Under the pieces are notes generated by a model. It was not told the DNA's origin, did not search any database, and worked only from the letters and a program-made list of their open reading frames with translations. From CAZKXU01 sp964556665 (GTDB lineage Bacteria; Bdellovibrionota_C; UBA2361; CAZKXU01): 61,618 bases of DNA. The DNA lies in NCBI GenBank assembly GCA_964556665.1, contig CAZKXU010000006.1:1-61618 (forward strand), written 5' to 3'. Below are positions 44,850 to 53,185 of this stretch, in pieces; position 1 is the first letter of the stretch; the number at the start of each line of letters is the position of its first letter. The translations under genes and the position numbers were made by a program.

Positions 44850-45158
44850 ATGCAGAGTAATACTATATCACCTAGCTCGACAGTGAGGCTTCCGCAAATC
44901 TCTGAAAATAAAACTATAGCTAATGGGGAGGGGGCCAGGTTTGGACAGGTAATGGATGAGCTGAGAGGTAAGTCTCGCGATCCGTATATAGAGCTAAAGA
45001 GCTTAAAGGAGAAGCTTTTAGGAGGTGCAGAGATTCCACCAAAAGAGCTTCTTTTATATCAGATTCGGGCAAGCGAATACGGACTTAAGGTCGAATTAGT
45101 TTCCAAGGTAGGTGAAAGTCTAAGCGCTAGTCTTAAAAAACTACAGAGCGGGAATTAG
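44850..45158 (+). CDS. sctI: Type III secretion inner-rod-like protein (SctI)
   Basis: 102 aa. The C-terminal part IPPKELLLYQIRASEYGLKV then ELVSKVGESLSASLKKLQSG follows the YscI/HrpB inner-rod pattern, in which LLxxQxxxxEYxLxVELVSKV is conserved. The N-terminal half is variable. Inner-rod subunits line the channel below the needle in the periplasm. First in the operon. The family similarity is short, so the call is moderate. Confidence 0.65.
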   Translation: MQSNTISPSSTVRLPQISENKTIANGEGARFGQVMDELRGKSRDPYIELKSLKEKLLGGAEIPPKELLLYQIRASEYGLKVELVSKVGESLSASLKKLQSGN

Positions 45159-45162
45159 TCAG

Positions 45163-46020
45163 ATGGAATCTGAGGAAGTTAAAAGATATCTTATTAAGAG
45201 TCTCGCAATTGAAAGAGAGCTCACCCATACAAGAAATGAGCTTTCAGAGCTTAAGTACACTCAGAGCATTGAAGAGCGTAAGCTAAATGAGTGCAGAGCT
45301 AAATTTGCTAAGGTCAAAGAGGCTCTAGAGAAAAGGTCTACTAAAGATCCTGCTCTCGGTCTACATGAAACAAGAGAGGGTATTAAGCGTCTTAAAGAAA
45401 AAACAGTCCAGGTTAATGCACAGGCGAGTAAGACAGATGCGATTAACCATAATATAGAGAAGCAGCTATGTAAGCTGTCTGCTGAGAATCGCAGGTTTGA
45501 ACGTTGCCAGGAGATCATTAAGGAACGGCGATTTAAGGAACTCCAGCAGCGTGAGGATATCGCAGCAGAGGAACTGCAGGAAGGTGGATTATTACTTAAA
45601 TATAGCAGCGTAGAGTCACTTCCCATAACTGCAGTGCCTGTTTCTAGTAATACTAAAACTCTCCATTCTTTCATGCAGGAAGAGAATTACTGTAGTCATA
45701 ATATGGAAAGTGGCACTTCTCACAGTGAGCCTATGCCTTCATATCATGACTTTGTAGGAGAGATCTCAAAATTAAAGATCTGGAATTCACTAAATACAAG
45801 CAGAGGAATAAATTTTGAGTATAAAGATTCTACTGGTGAAAAGATCCTAGTAGATCTCTTTAGTCTTAGAGCAGATGAACTTACAGTAAATTTAAGTACA
45901 GCAAGTAAGGCAAAGCGTAGAGAACTTTTAAGTGTCAGAAGTCGGATAAAGCAATCACTCGCAGAGACTGGGTATAAATCTAAGATTGATATAATAGGAG
46001 ATTCAGGTGCCGAATATTAA
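45163..46020 (+). CDS. Coiled-coil type III protein, possible SctO-SctP fusion
   Basis: 285 aa. Residues 1-150 are an almost continuous charged coiled coil, like the stalk protein SctO/FliJ. After a serine-rich linker, residues about 205-280 (LVDLFSLRADELTVNLSTAS then ELLSVRSRIKQSLAETGYKS) resemble the C-terminal ruler/switch domain of SctP/FliK. In other systems sctO and sctP are separate neighbours before sctQ and sctR. Here one protein sits just before sctR, overlapping it by 14 nt. The domain match is by eye and weak. Confidence 0.5.
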   Translation: MESEEVKRYLIKSLAIERELTHTRNELSELKYTQSIEERKLNECRAKFAKVKEALEKRSTKDPALGLHETREGIKRLKEKTVQVNAQASKTDAINHNIEKQLCKLSAENRRFERCQEIIKERRFKELQQREDIAAEELQEGGLLLKYSSVESLPITAVPVSSNTKTLHSFMQEENYCSHNMESGTSHSEPMPSYHDFVGEISKLKIWNSLNTSRGINFEYKDSTGEKILVDLFSLRADELTVNLSTASKAKRRELLSVRSRIKQSLAETGYKSKIDIIGDSGAEY

Positions 46021-46663
46021 TCCTATCTGGCTTGTCCTGGCTAGTTTCCTGCTAGCCCTAGCTCCGATCTTAGTTGGGCTTCTGACTTCGTATGTAAAGG
46101 TTAGTATCGTTCTTGGAATGTTGCGTAACGGCATCGGAGCTCAACAGGTTCCGGGAGCGCTGGTAGTCATGGCGTTATCTATTGCCCTTACAGCATTTAT
46201 CATGGCACCTACAATAGAGCGCACCTCTCAGATAGCAATAGGAATGAAGATCGAGGATCGCACCCCAACAGTTTCTGATATCAAGGCGATTGATCCGCTA
46301 CTAGTTCCGTGGCGTGAATTTATGATTAAGCATGCCGGCAACAGAGAGATTGCGGCATTAAAGCTGATGAGGCCTTCTCTAACAGTTGGGCAAGAACATG
46401 AGATCGGGAAAGAGTCACTATCCTTTGGGATTATCCTACCAGCCTTTGTCCTATCTGAGCTTAAGGAGGCATTTGCAATGGGATTTGTGCTACTCCTGCC
46501 GTTTCTGCTTATCGACTTAGTTGTCTCGAATGTCCTAGTAGGGTTAGGGATGATGATGGTGAGTCCAACAATGATCTCATTGCCGCTTAAATTACTGCTA
46601 TTTGTCGGATGTGATGGTTGGATTCTACTTTCACGGGGTTTAATTAATTCCTACAATGTTTGA
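46007..46663 (+). CDS. sctR: Type III export apparatus protein SctR (FliP family)
   Basis: 218 aa, four hydrophobic segments, no signal peptide. LTSYVKVSIVLGMLRNGIGA and then QQVPGALVVMALSIALT near residue 25-55 and FIILPAFVLSELKEAF-like ILPAFVLSELKEAFAMGFVL near 145-165 are signatures of FliP/SctR, which forms the pentameric core of the export gate. The GTG start at 46007 is set by TAGGAG six bases upstream. It overlaps the next gene by 8 nt. Confidence 0.93.
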   Translation: MPNINPIWLVLASFLLALAPILVGLLTSYVKVSIVLGMLRNGIGAQQVPGALVVMALSIALTAFIMAPTIERTSQIAIGMKIEDRTPTVSDIKAIDPLLVPWREFMIKHAGNREIAALKLMRPSLTVGQEHEIGKESLSFGIILPAFVLSELKEAFAMGFVLLLPFLLIDLVVSNVLVGLGMMMVSPTMISLPLKLLLFVGCDGWILLSRGLINSYNV

Positions 46664-46916
46664 GATCTATATTCGAAACACCTTCATTCTAGTGATTGTA
46701 TTCTCAGGCATTCCGTTGCTAGTGAGTTCGGTGTGCGGTTTAGTTATCTCCATAATGCAGGCCGCTACCCAGATACAGGAGCAGAGTTTAAGCTATCTTG
46801 TTAAGTCTTTAACAGTCAGTATCGTTTTTTATCTACTGTCGAATTTTTATGCGAGTGAGTCCGTAAAGTTTTTTCAGGAGATGTTGGGAGGAATTGAGAG
46901 ATTAGGAAGGATGTAA
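46656..46916 (+). CDS. sctS: Type III export apparatus protein SctS (FliQ family)
   Basis: 86 aa with two transmembrane segments. The family segment LLVSSVCGLVISIMQAATQIQEQSLSY, in outline, lies near residues 22-48 and matches FliQ/SctS. Part of the SctRST export gate. Confidence 0.92.
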   Translation: MFEIYIRNTFILVIVFSGIPLLVSSVCGLVISIMQAATQIQEQSLSYLVKSLTVSIVFYLLSNFYASESVKFFQEMLGGIERLGRM

Positions 46917-46945
46917 TTAAAGATTTTATTTAAAATAGACTAACA

Positions 46946-47674
46946 ATGGAGCACGCTCTACTAAGCAGTTTTGTCCCTTCATTTTTCCGTGCACTTGGAT
47001 TGCTCTATATATTGCCATTTGGGGAGGGGTATCTTAACGCTGCAACTAAGCTTGCTATTGCCGTAGGAATGGCACTCTTTATCCAGCCAGAGCTGCCAGC
47101 AGCTGGCCCGCTATATCCGATCTCATATATGTCGGAGTTTCTAATAGGTATATGTATCGGACTACCTACCGCTCTTACCATCTCGGCCTTTTCAATGTGG
47201 GGAGAGCTTATGGATACAGCGCGAGGTCAGAACATCTCGTATATCCTAGATCCTCTTAGTAACATTCAATCGCCATTACTTGGGGTATTTATGAACAATC
47301 TTGCCTGGAGCAGTGCTGTGCTTCTAGGGGTCCTTGAATTAAATCTGGTCGGTTATGTAAGGAGTTTTAATATAATTGCTGCCGGCGGATTTGAGATCTT
47401 CAATCTCACTACTATAGCCTCTCAGATGTTGAAGTTTCTCGGTATAAGTATCTCAGCACTACTACTTTTTCATCTACCTGTAGCGCTTCTATTCCTAATG
47501 ATCGAATTAGCTCTTGGATATATTGCGAAAGTTATACCGCGGAGCTCATTTGCCGCTGAATCATTCCAGATAAAGTCGTATCTTGGACTTTTAATGATTG
47601 TCTTGCTGCTTCAGTTGGACGTTCTGCCAAGTCTCCTCTCTTTTACTAAGCATGGAGCTTTACTGTTGGAGTAG
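46946..47674 (+). CDS. sctT: Type III export apparatus protein SctT (FliR family)
   Basis: 242 aa, about six hydrophobic segments. FFRALGLLYILPFGEG begins it, EFLIGICIGLPTALTISAFS lies near 70, and the G-x-L-x-D-x-x-R-G-like segment MDTARGQNISYILDPLS near 92-108 is diagnostic. It completes the sctRST set. 30 nt after sctS. Confidence 0.92.
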   Translation: MEHALLSSFVPSFFRALGLLYILPFGEGYLNAATKLAIAVGMALFIQPELPAAGPLYPISYMSEFLIGICIGLPTALTISAFSMWGELMDTARGQNISYILDPLSNIQSPLLGVFMNNLAWSSAVLLGVLELNLVGYVRSFNIIAAGGFEIFNLTTIASQMLKFLGISISALLLFHLPVALLFLMIELALGYIAKVIPRSSFAAESFQIKSYLGLLMIVLLLQLDVLPSLLSFTKHGALLLE

Positions 47675-47677
47675 GTG

Positions 47678-48457
47678 ATGCCGGAGGAGAAGCCTTATAA
47701 GCCTACCAAACGGAGATTAGATAAGGCACGTCGAGACGGGAAAGTCCTTAAAAGTCAACAGCTTACTCAGTCTATTGTAGTTGCATTACTTCCTCTTCTC
47801 TGCATTTATTTAGCAGGTCCTGCTTGGGTAAGGATGAGAAAGTTGTTAGAATATCAGTTGACACTAGGGTTCACCGAGCCGCTCTCTGCATTTTCTGCTA
47901 TGTTAGAAATACTTTGTGAATTCCTCTTTGTCGTATTATTGTTAGGCTCGTTTCTAGGAGTAGTTCTGGAAGGAGTTCAGATCGGCTTTCGGTTTGAGGG
48001 GGCACTTATAGCTCCAAAGTTGAGTCGTTTGAATCCAATAGCAGGGGTAGGTAAAACTCTTTCTAGTTTACGACAGATCTGGACTCAGGCGCTGCGTCTT
48101 CTGTTTCTTGTAACTGTATTTATCTGGTTTTTTAAGGGCAACTATCTTGCATACGTAAAGCTCTACTTCTTACCTCTGGAGCAGGCTTTGGAGGTCGGAC
48201 TTGAGCTACTTAAAAGACTACTGTATGTGATGGGAGTAGCAGTGATGATCGTAGGCGGCGTTGATTATCTTTTAACACGTCGTCGCTTTGTAAAAGATCT
48301 CTCCATGAGCTTGGATGAGCTAAAGCGTGAGCAGCGAGAGGATGAAGGTGATCCTCATATTAAGGCCAGACGTAAGGCGCTCCACGAGGCCATACTGATG
48401 CAGGATATTGTAAGACGGGTACGCAGTTCGAAAGTTATAGTAGTTGAGAAGATGTAA
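47678..48457 (+). CDS. sctU: Export switch protein SctU lacking its cytoplasmic autocleavage domain
   Basis: SctU (FlhB family) normally has about 350 aa: four membrane segments, then a cytoplasmic domain that cuts itself at NPTH. This gene has 259 aa and ends RRVRSSKVIVVEKM-stop. Relatives continue there with ...VVVNPTH. The first part is normal: KPYKPTKRRLDKARRDGKVL, LNPIAGVGKTLSS and RRRFVKDLSMSLDELKRE. GGAG before the ATG at 47678 sets the start. A domain resembling the missing part is encoded at 51590-51883. The stop overlaps the next ATG by one base. Confidence 0.88.
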   Translation: MPEEKPYKPTKRRLDKARRDGKVLKSQQLTQSIVVALLPLLCIYLAGPAWVRMRKLLEYQLTLGFTEPLSAFSAMLEILCEFLFVVLLLGSFLGVVLEGVQIGFRFEGALIAPKLSRLNPIAGVGKTLSSLRQIWTQALRLLFLVTVFIWFFKGNYLAYVKLYFLPLEQALEVGLELLKRLLYVMGVAVMIVGGVDYLLTRRRFVKDLSMSLDELKREQREDEGDPHIKARRKALHEAILMQDIVRRVRSSKVIVVEKM

Positions 48458-51400
48458 TGTTGCTAGAAGCAGTTGCAGTAAAATTAAGAGAATTTTCAGC
48501 TCAGATCGTTAAGCTAAACGATGCTCAGAGTCTCTGTGATTTTGCTGCAGAATTTATAGCCGGAGAGGTTAAGCCTGACTGTATATTTCTCTACTATTCA
48601 ATTGATAATCTAAAGATTCACACAAGGATTGAAAGCAAGTTAGCAAAAGTTGATGTCTATGATTGGGAGCCTATTTACGATCCATTTGTAACCTCAGCTG
48701 ATGAGATTACGCTGCCACTTTATATCAATGATCTGCAACGCAACGTCATCCCATTACCTCTCCAGCCTCGCATTAGGGCAGATCTTAAATCTTTAGCTAT
48801 TTGGGGGATAGAGCGCGGCACTTTAGTCAGTGGAGCGATAGAGCTTCACTTCGGTGATGCATACCACCGTTGGCGTCGCGAAGAGCTTTTTCTGATAGAG
48901 CAGCTCTCTCAACTATTAGCAGTGGCCTTAGAGAGGTTCAGTACTTCAACTGCTGCTATCACAGATAATTCAGCTGAATATGAGCGCGTAGCGGAATATG
49001 GCAATCTCTTAATTGTACGCACCGACCGGGAACTTCGTATCACAAGTGTATTTGGCAGCACTGAGCGCATTACCGGAATTAAATTAAATGATTTTCTGAA
49101 TGATAGTGACATTTGGATGCGTGTAATTTACCCGCAAGATCTAGTAAAGCTTAGCCGCAAGATCGCCCGCATGCGACTTAGCCCATCCGAGATTTCCGAA
49201 GAGATTAGAATCCTCCATCAGGAGAGCGGAGCATTACGTTGGATACTACTTCGCGCCATACCTCTTTACGACAAAGGGAGGAATTTCATAGGTTGGGAGG
49301 GTTTTGGTTTAGATATAACGGACCGTTATGAAGCCCAGCAAGGGCTTAAGGCTCAAAGTAAAAGAGTAGAGGCACTCTATCAAATTTCACGTGCCTTACA
49401 GTTCACTATGGACCCGGCACTCGTGGTATTAAAGGGGCTAAAATCTCTCATTAAAGCTACTAATTCAGATGCCGGCATCGGCTTATTTTACGACCGTAAT
49501 AGTGAAATGTTGGAATTAGTCGCAGCCGAAGGTCTTTCACAGCAGTATGTTGCAGCAGTGAATAAGGTAATAAATGGGCCAAGTCTTGTACGGTATGCTA
49601 TTGATAACCGTGAAGGTATTTTACTTGATAATATTCAGCAAGATTCTAGAGCCGCAGTAGAAGTCGCCAAAATCGAGGATTTAAAATCCACGATTGTTAT
49701 GCCGCTTATGATTGACCAAACCGTATTAGGAGCGCTTGTTCTTTTTTGTAGAAAGGCGTCACGCTACAGTAATGCGGATTTTGAGCTAGTTGAAGCAGCA
49801 GCAAATCAGGTAGTTTTGGTATGCAAACAGGCGGATTTTTATGCAGCAGAGAAGAGACAGGCAAGCTCCTTAGCGGCGTTGTACCGATTAAGTCATGAGT
49901 TGGCAAAACATACGGCAACTAAAGAGATAGCAGAGAGTGCCTTCCCGGTTATTCAGGAGGAGTTTGGCTGTAAGAGGATATGGTTCGGTGTAATTAACGA
50001 CCAAGGCACTCATATTGTAGGCCAGGCTGGATATGGTCCTGGCATAAGACAGAGCATCATAGATGTACAGATCGAGTTAGATCTGCGACATGATTTCCTA
50101 GATGATGCTATTAAAAGTAAGAAGCCGGTAATAGTTAAGCCAGGGGAGCCGATGGAATGCTCCGGATTAGCACGTATCATGAAGAAACTAAAGCCTGGAA
50201 CCTTCATAATTGTGCCGTTAATCTCTCTCGGGCAGGTTATGGGTATTTTAGTGGTTGAACCTTCCGTTCCATCTAACTTTTTTGCACAGAGCAAGTTGCC
50301 GCTCTTAAGAAGTATGGCGAGTGAGATCGCAAATGTGATTTTAGCACGAAGATTCGAGTATAGAATGGCAGAGGCCGACAAGATGAGGATGGCCGGCATG
50401 TTAGCTTCAGGAGTAGCTCATAATTTCAATAATATGCTCCAAGCAGTTATGGGACAAGCCTCACTTATCGAAATGCAGCTTCCTGAGGACTCCATGCTAC
50501 GACCTTCAGCTAAGATGATCGTTGAAGCAGCGCACCGAGGGGCGCTACTGATTAAGCAACTGCTTAGTTTTTCCCGCGCAGAATCAGTCTCCTGTGTGCC
50601 TATCTCACTCAAAAAGATGCTTTTAGATTCAAATGATTTTTACAGATCGGTATTAGGCTCAGCTGTCGCGTTGAACGTAGAGATTGGAGAGGATGTGCCT
50701 GAGGTTAAGGCGGATTACAATCAGCTGCAGCAGGTCATAGCAAATATCCTAGTTAATGCTAAAGAAGCTATTAATTTTAAAACTGACGGCAAGGTCGATT
50801 TATCGCTTAAACGGGTGCGATTACTTTCAGGCGAGGTTGACCCGGAATTGCCGCCTGGAGTGTATGTTAGGCTGGACATATCAGATAACGGTGCCGGCAT
50901 GGACGCAGAGCGGCAACGCCGTTGTTTTGAGCCATTTTTTACTACAAAGAATACCGACTCAGGTAGTGGGGTTGGTATCAGCGGTTCTGGGTTAGGACTT
51001 TCTACTGCATATTCAATCATAAGACAGCATGATGGCATGCTTACAGTAAGAAGCTCCCCCGGACAGGGCTCTGTCTTTAGCTTACTCATTCCAGCATTGG
51101 TAGCTATAAAAGAGAGTGCTAAAACTGAACAGACAAAATATGAAGCACTTGATGTCATGATCTTCGATCTTGATGATTCAACCAGTCTCTCCGTAAAGTC
51201 TGCGCTTGAATCGATCGGACTTAACTCTGCTATCTACTCTGATCGAGAGGATCTATTTAAGACGGTTAAAGAGAGTAGTAAGGTTTCCCTCCTCATCTTT
51301 GATGCCGAACGGTACGGCTATGAGTTTGAGGAGATGATTAGCAAGATTAGAGCAATGAAGCCTGAACTTAAGATCTTGATCTCAGCTCTTAATTACACCC

Positions 51401-51621
51401 GTTGGCAACGCATCTTTGGTCATTTAGAAGGTATTGAGATCATAGAAAAACCTATCGGCGTTTGGGCTGTGCACTCAGCGGCTAAGAGACTATTGGGAAG
51501 AAATAATGCTACACAGAAACTTGTTCAGGCAATTGAAAAGGAGAAGATTAACACGGAATTAAATCTCTCCGGCGAGTCTCAGGAGAATAATGACACACTA
51601 CTTTATGGATCAAAACTGTAA
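48457..51621 (+). CDS. Hybrid sensor histidine kinase inside the type III operon
   Basis: 1054 aa, no transmembrane segment. Order of domains: N-terminal GAF-like (1-165), PAS (about 175-300, ending GWEGFGLDITDRYEAQ), GAF (about 310-465), GAF (about 475-630), dimerisation with phospho-acceptor H655 in SGVAHNFNNMLQAV, ATPase (about 745-890, with DNGAGMD, FFTTK, GSGLGLSTAY), and a C-terminal receiver (about 915-1035) with putative D949 in LLIFDAERYGYEF. It begins on the stop of sctU (TAATG), so is translated with the export genes. Signal unknown. Confidence 0.88.
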   Translation: MLLEAVAVKLREFSAQIVKLNDAQSLCDFAAEFIAGEVKPDCIFLYYSIDNLKIHTRIESKLAKVDVYDWEPIYDPFVTSADEITLPLYINDLQRNVIPLPLQPRIRADLKSLAIWGIERGTLVSGAIELHFGDAYHRWRREELFLIEQLSQLLAVALERFSTSTAAITDNSAEYERVAEYGNLLIVRTDRELRITSVFGSTERITGIKLNDFLNDSDIWMRVIYPQDLVKLSRKIARMRLSPSEISEEIRILHQESGALRWILLRAIPLYDKGRNFIGWEGFGLDITDRYEAQQGLKAQSKRVEALYQISRALQFTMDPALVVLKGLKSLIKATNSDAGIGLFYDRNSEMLELVAAEGLSQQYVAAVNKVINGPSLVRYAIDNREGILLDNIQQDSRAAVEVAKIEDLKSTIVMPLMIDQTVLGALVLFCRKASRYSNADFELVEAAANQVVLVCKQADFYAAEKRQASSLAALYRLSHELAKHTATKEIAESAFPVIQEEFGCKRIWFGVINDQGTHIVGQAGYGPGIRQSIIDVQIELDLRHDFLDDAIKSKKPVIVKPGEPMECSGLARIMKKLKPGTFIIVPLISLGQVMGILVVEPSVPSNFFAQSKLPLLRSMASEIANVILARRFEYRMAEADKMRMAGMLASGVAHNFNNMLQAVMGQASLIEMQLPEDSMLRPSAKMIVEAAHRGALLIKQLLSFSRAESVSCVPISLKKMLLDSNDFYRSVLGSAVALNVEIGEDVPEVKADYNQLQQVIANILVNAKEAINFKTDGKVDLSLKRVRLLSGEVDPELPPGVYVRLDISDNGAGMDAERQRRCFEPFFTTKNTDSGSGVGISGSGLGLSTAYSIIRQHDGMLTVRSSPGQGSVFSLLIPALVAIKESAKTEQTKYEALDVMIFDLDDSTSLSVKSALESIGLNSAIYSDREDLFKTVKESSKVSLLIFDAERYGYEFEEMISKIRAMKPELKILISALNYTRWQRIFGHLEGIEIIEKPIGVWAVHSAAKRLLGRNNATQKLVQAIEKEKINTELNLSGESQENNDTLLYGSKL

Positions 51622-51883
51622 CCGTATGGTTAATCCCAAATACAAGCTCGCTATCGGACTGGAATATGAAGAGAATGGAGAGGCAGCTCCTAGGCTGGGA
51701 GTAAAGGGTGAAAACCTTATTGCAGATGAGGTTGTTAAGGTAGCCCGTCGTTTTGGTATTCCGGTCGTAGAAAAGGCAGATCTAGCAAAATCCCTCACTG
51801 CGCTTGAATTAGAGGAGGAGATCCCTGAGAGCCTATATCAAGCCGTTGCCGTTATATTAAATGAAATAGGAAAGAAGGGCTAA
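51590..51883 (+). CDS. Stand-alone FlhB/SctU C-terminal-domain protein (FhlB-like)
   Basis: 97 aa. KYKLAIGLEYEENGEAAPRL then GVKGENLIADEVVKVARRFG and IPESLYQAVAVILNEIGKKG align with the cytoplasmic cleaved domain of FlhB/SctU. MVNPKYKLAIGL at residues 13-24 even resembles the VNPTHYAVAL end of the normal cleavage site. AGGAG before the ATG at 51590 sets the start, overlapping the kinase gene by 32 nt. It could be the missing half of SctU, or an independent FhlB-type paralogue. Confidence 0.85.
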   Translation: MTHYFMDQNCNRMVNPKYKLAIGLEYEENGEAAPRLGVKGENLIADEVVKVARRFGIPVVEKADLAKSLTALELEEEIPESLYQAVAVILNEIGKKG

Positions 51884-51985
51884 GTTAAAGAAAGGACAGT
51901 AGTCTATAATATATCTTTTCAGATAGGCATACCTCTTGCACTTTACAGATTCCTTAGTTTTTTAATATAATCTAGGGGGTTAGAC

Positions 51986-53044
51986 GTGTTTGCAGATTCT
52001 ATCTCGGACTCTAGTTTCCCATATATGAGTACTTTAGAGTTAATTGAACTTAAGAACCAGGGTGCACACTCTCTTGCAGTATTGCAGGCAGATACGTTAA
52101 TTGGACGTGAGCCGGATAGTGGTGGGATTGCAGTTAACAATAGTGCTGTCTCAAGAAACCACGGTAGGTTTATGCGTGTCTCCGATTACTGGCTTTTCAA
52201 AGACCTAGCTAGCACTAATGGATCTTGGCTAAACGGTCAGCAGCTCCGCTCAGAGCAATTATGCATATTAAGGCAGTCAGATATTTTGCAGCTTGCTGAT
52301 AGTGCCTTTAAGATTTTGATTAAATCCCCATCTGAGTCTAATAAGCTTCCAACAGGTCGTTCTTTATTAGTTTTTAAAAATGATACATTTGTTGAGGAGT
52401 ATCATATCCCGGAATACGGGAGAGCGTTCGTTTTAGGAGGCAGAGAAGGTGATCTGCAGTTTGAGGAGAGCGGAGAGGATCTCCCGGTACTTGTAGTGGA
52501 GGGCCGCGGCGCAGATATCGTAGTTTATGGTCTAAGAAAGTCACAAAGTATTACTGTTAATGGTGAGGAGACTCGTTCGACTAAAGTAGTCGTCGAGCGC
52601 GATGAGATTAAATTTAAGAATTATTCGTTTCTTATTAACTGTGCAAGAGCTGTCACGCGTATGACAGAGAAAGAGCCACCTCCACAGATTAAAGCGAAGC
52701 CTGTAGTAGCAGGAGGAGCTGCGGTGCTAAAGGAGTGGGGCAGCGAAGAGCCAGCGCACAGGAGCGTATCCACGCAGGAGAAGGGGATGCGTACCCATTC
52801 CGGGCGTATCATGTTTGGTGCTATAAGTGAAGGAGAAGTGGAGTCGGATGCTACAGTGGCTATCGACTCGTCCATTGTCTCACGCCGTCTTTCAGGAATT
52901 GAAAAGAATCCAGTCTTGTCGAGACATGAAGAGGATTCACAGGAGTTGATGCTTAATTCATTAGAGGATCGGCTCCTAATAGTAATCGGTTTTGTAATGC
53001 TGATAGCCTTGATGATTGGTGTGGCTGTTTGGGTGTTCGTGTAA
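51986..53044 (+). CDS. FHA-domain protein with C-terminal membrane anchor, SctD-like context
   Basis: 352 aa. FHA domain at residues 20-110: LIGREPDSGGIAVNN, SAVSRNHGRF and DLASTNGSWLNGQQL hold the conserved GR, SRxH and NG. A second, degraded FHA-like unit lies about 125-215 (GRAFVLGGREGDLQFEES, SITVNGEETRS). A low-complexity stretch (about 225-310) precedes a single membrane segment at about 329-351 (IVIGFVMLIALMIGVAVWVF). SctD ring proteins also have a cytoplasmic FHA-like domain, but then continue into the periplasm, which this does not. The start may be GTG at 51986; ATG 52025 is an option. Confidence 0.75.
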   Translation: MFADSISDSSFPYMSTLELIELKNQGAHSLAVLQADTLIGREPDSGGIAVNNSAVSRNHGRFMRVSDYWLFKDLASTNGSWLNGQQLRSEQLCILRQSDILQLADSAFKILIKSPSESNKLPTGRSLLVFKNDTFVEEYHIPEYGRAFVLGGREGDLQFEESGEDLPVLVVEGRGADIVVYGLRKSQSITVNGEETRSTKVVVERDEIKFKNYSFLINCARAVTRMTEKEPPPQIKAKPVVAGGAAVLKEWGSEEPAHRSVSTQEKGMRTHSGRIMFGAISEGEVESDATVAIDSSIVSRRLSGIEKNPVLSRHEEDSQELMLNSLEDRLLIVIGFVMLIALMIGVAVWVFV

Positions 53045-53117
53045 ATCTAAGAACAATCAATATCTACTCTAAGACTTTTTACTAAATACATATGTCCACG
53101 CGAAGCGTAGCCCAGCA

Positions 53118-53170
53118 CGCAAAGGAATTAAATGGGATTCCGTTGCGGGCTGAAAGCCCGCGGTCCCAGT
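53118..53170. repeat. Dispersed palindromic repeat, copy 6 (half copy)
   Basis: Only the right half is present: CGCAAAGGAATTAAATGGGA, then GCGGGCTGAAAGCCCGCGG and GTCCCAGTG. The left arm ACTGGGA is absent. Confidence 0.75.
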
Positions 53171-53185
53171 GAGATTCAGATTGTA

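Noticed and set aside
44850..48457. The export genes as part of a flagellum
   Set aside because: The first gene resembles an inner-rod protein of injectisomes and no flagellar rod, hook or motor gene is present; however, the flagellar alternative is not excluded without the rest of the genome.
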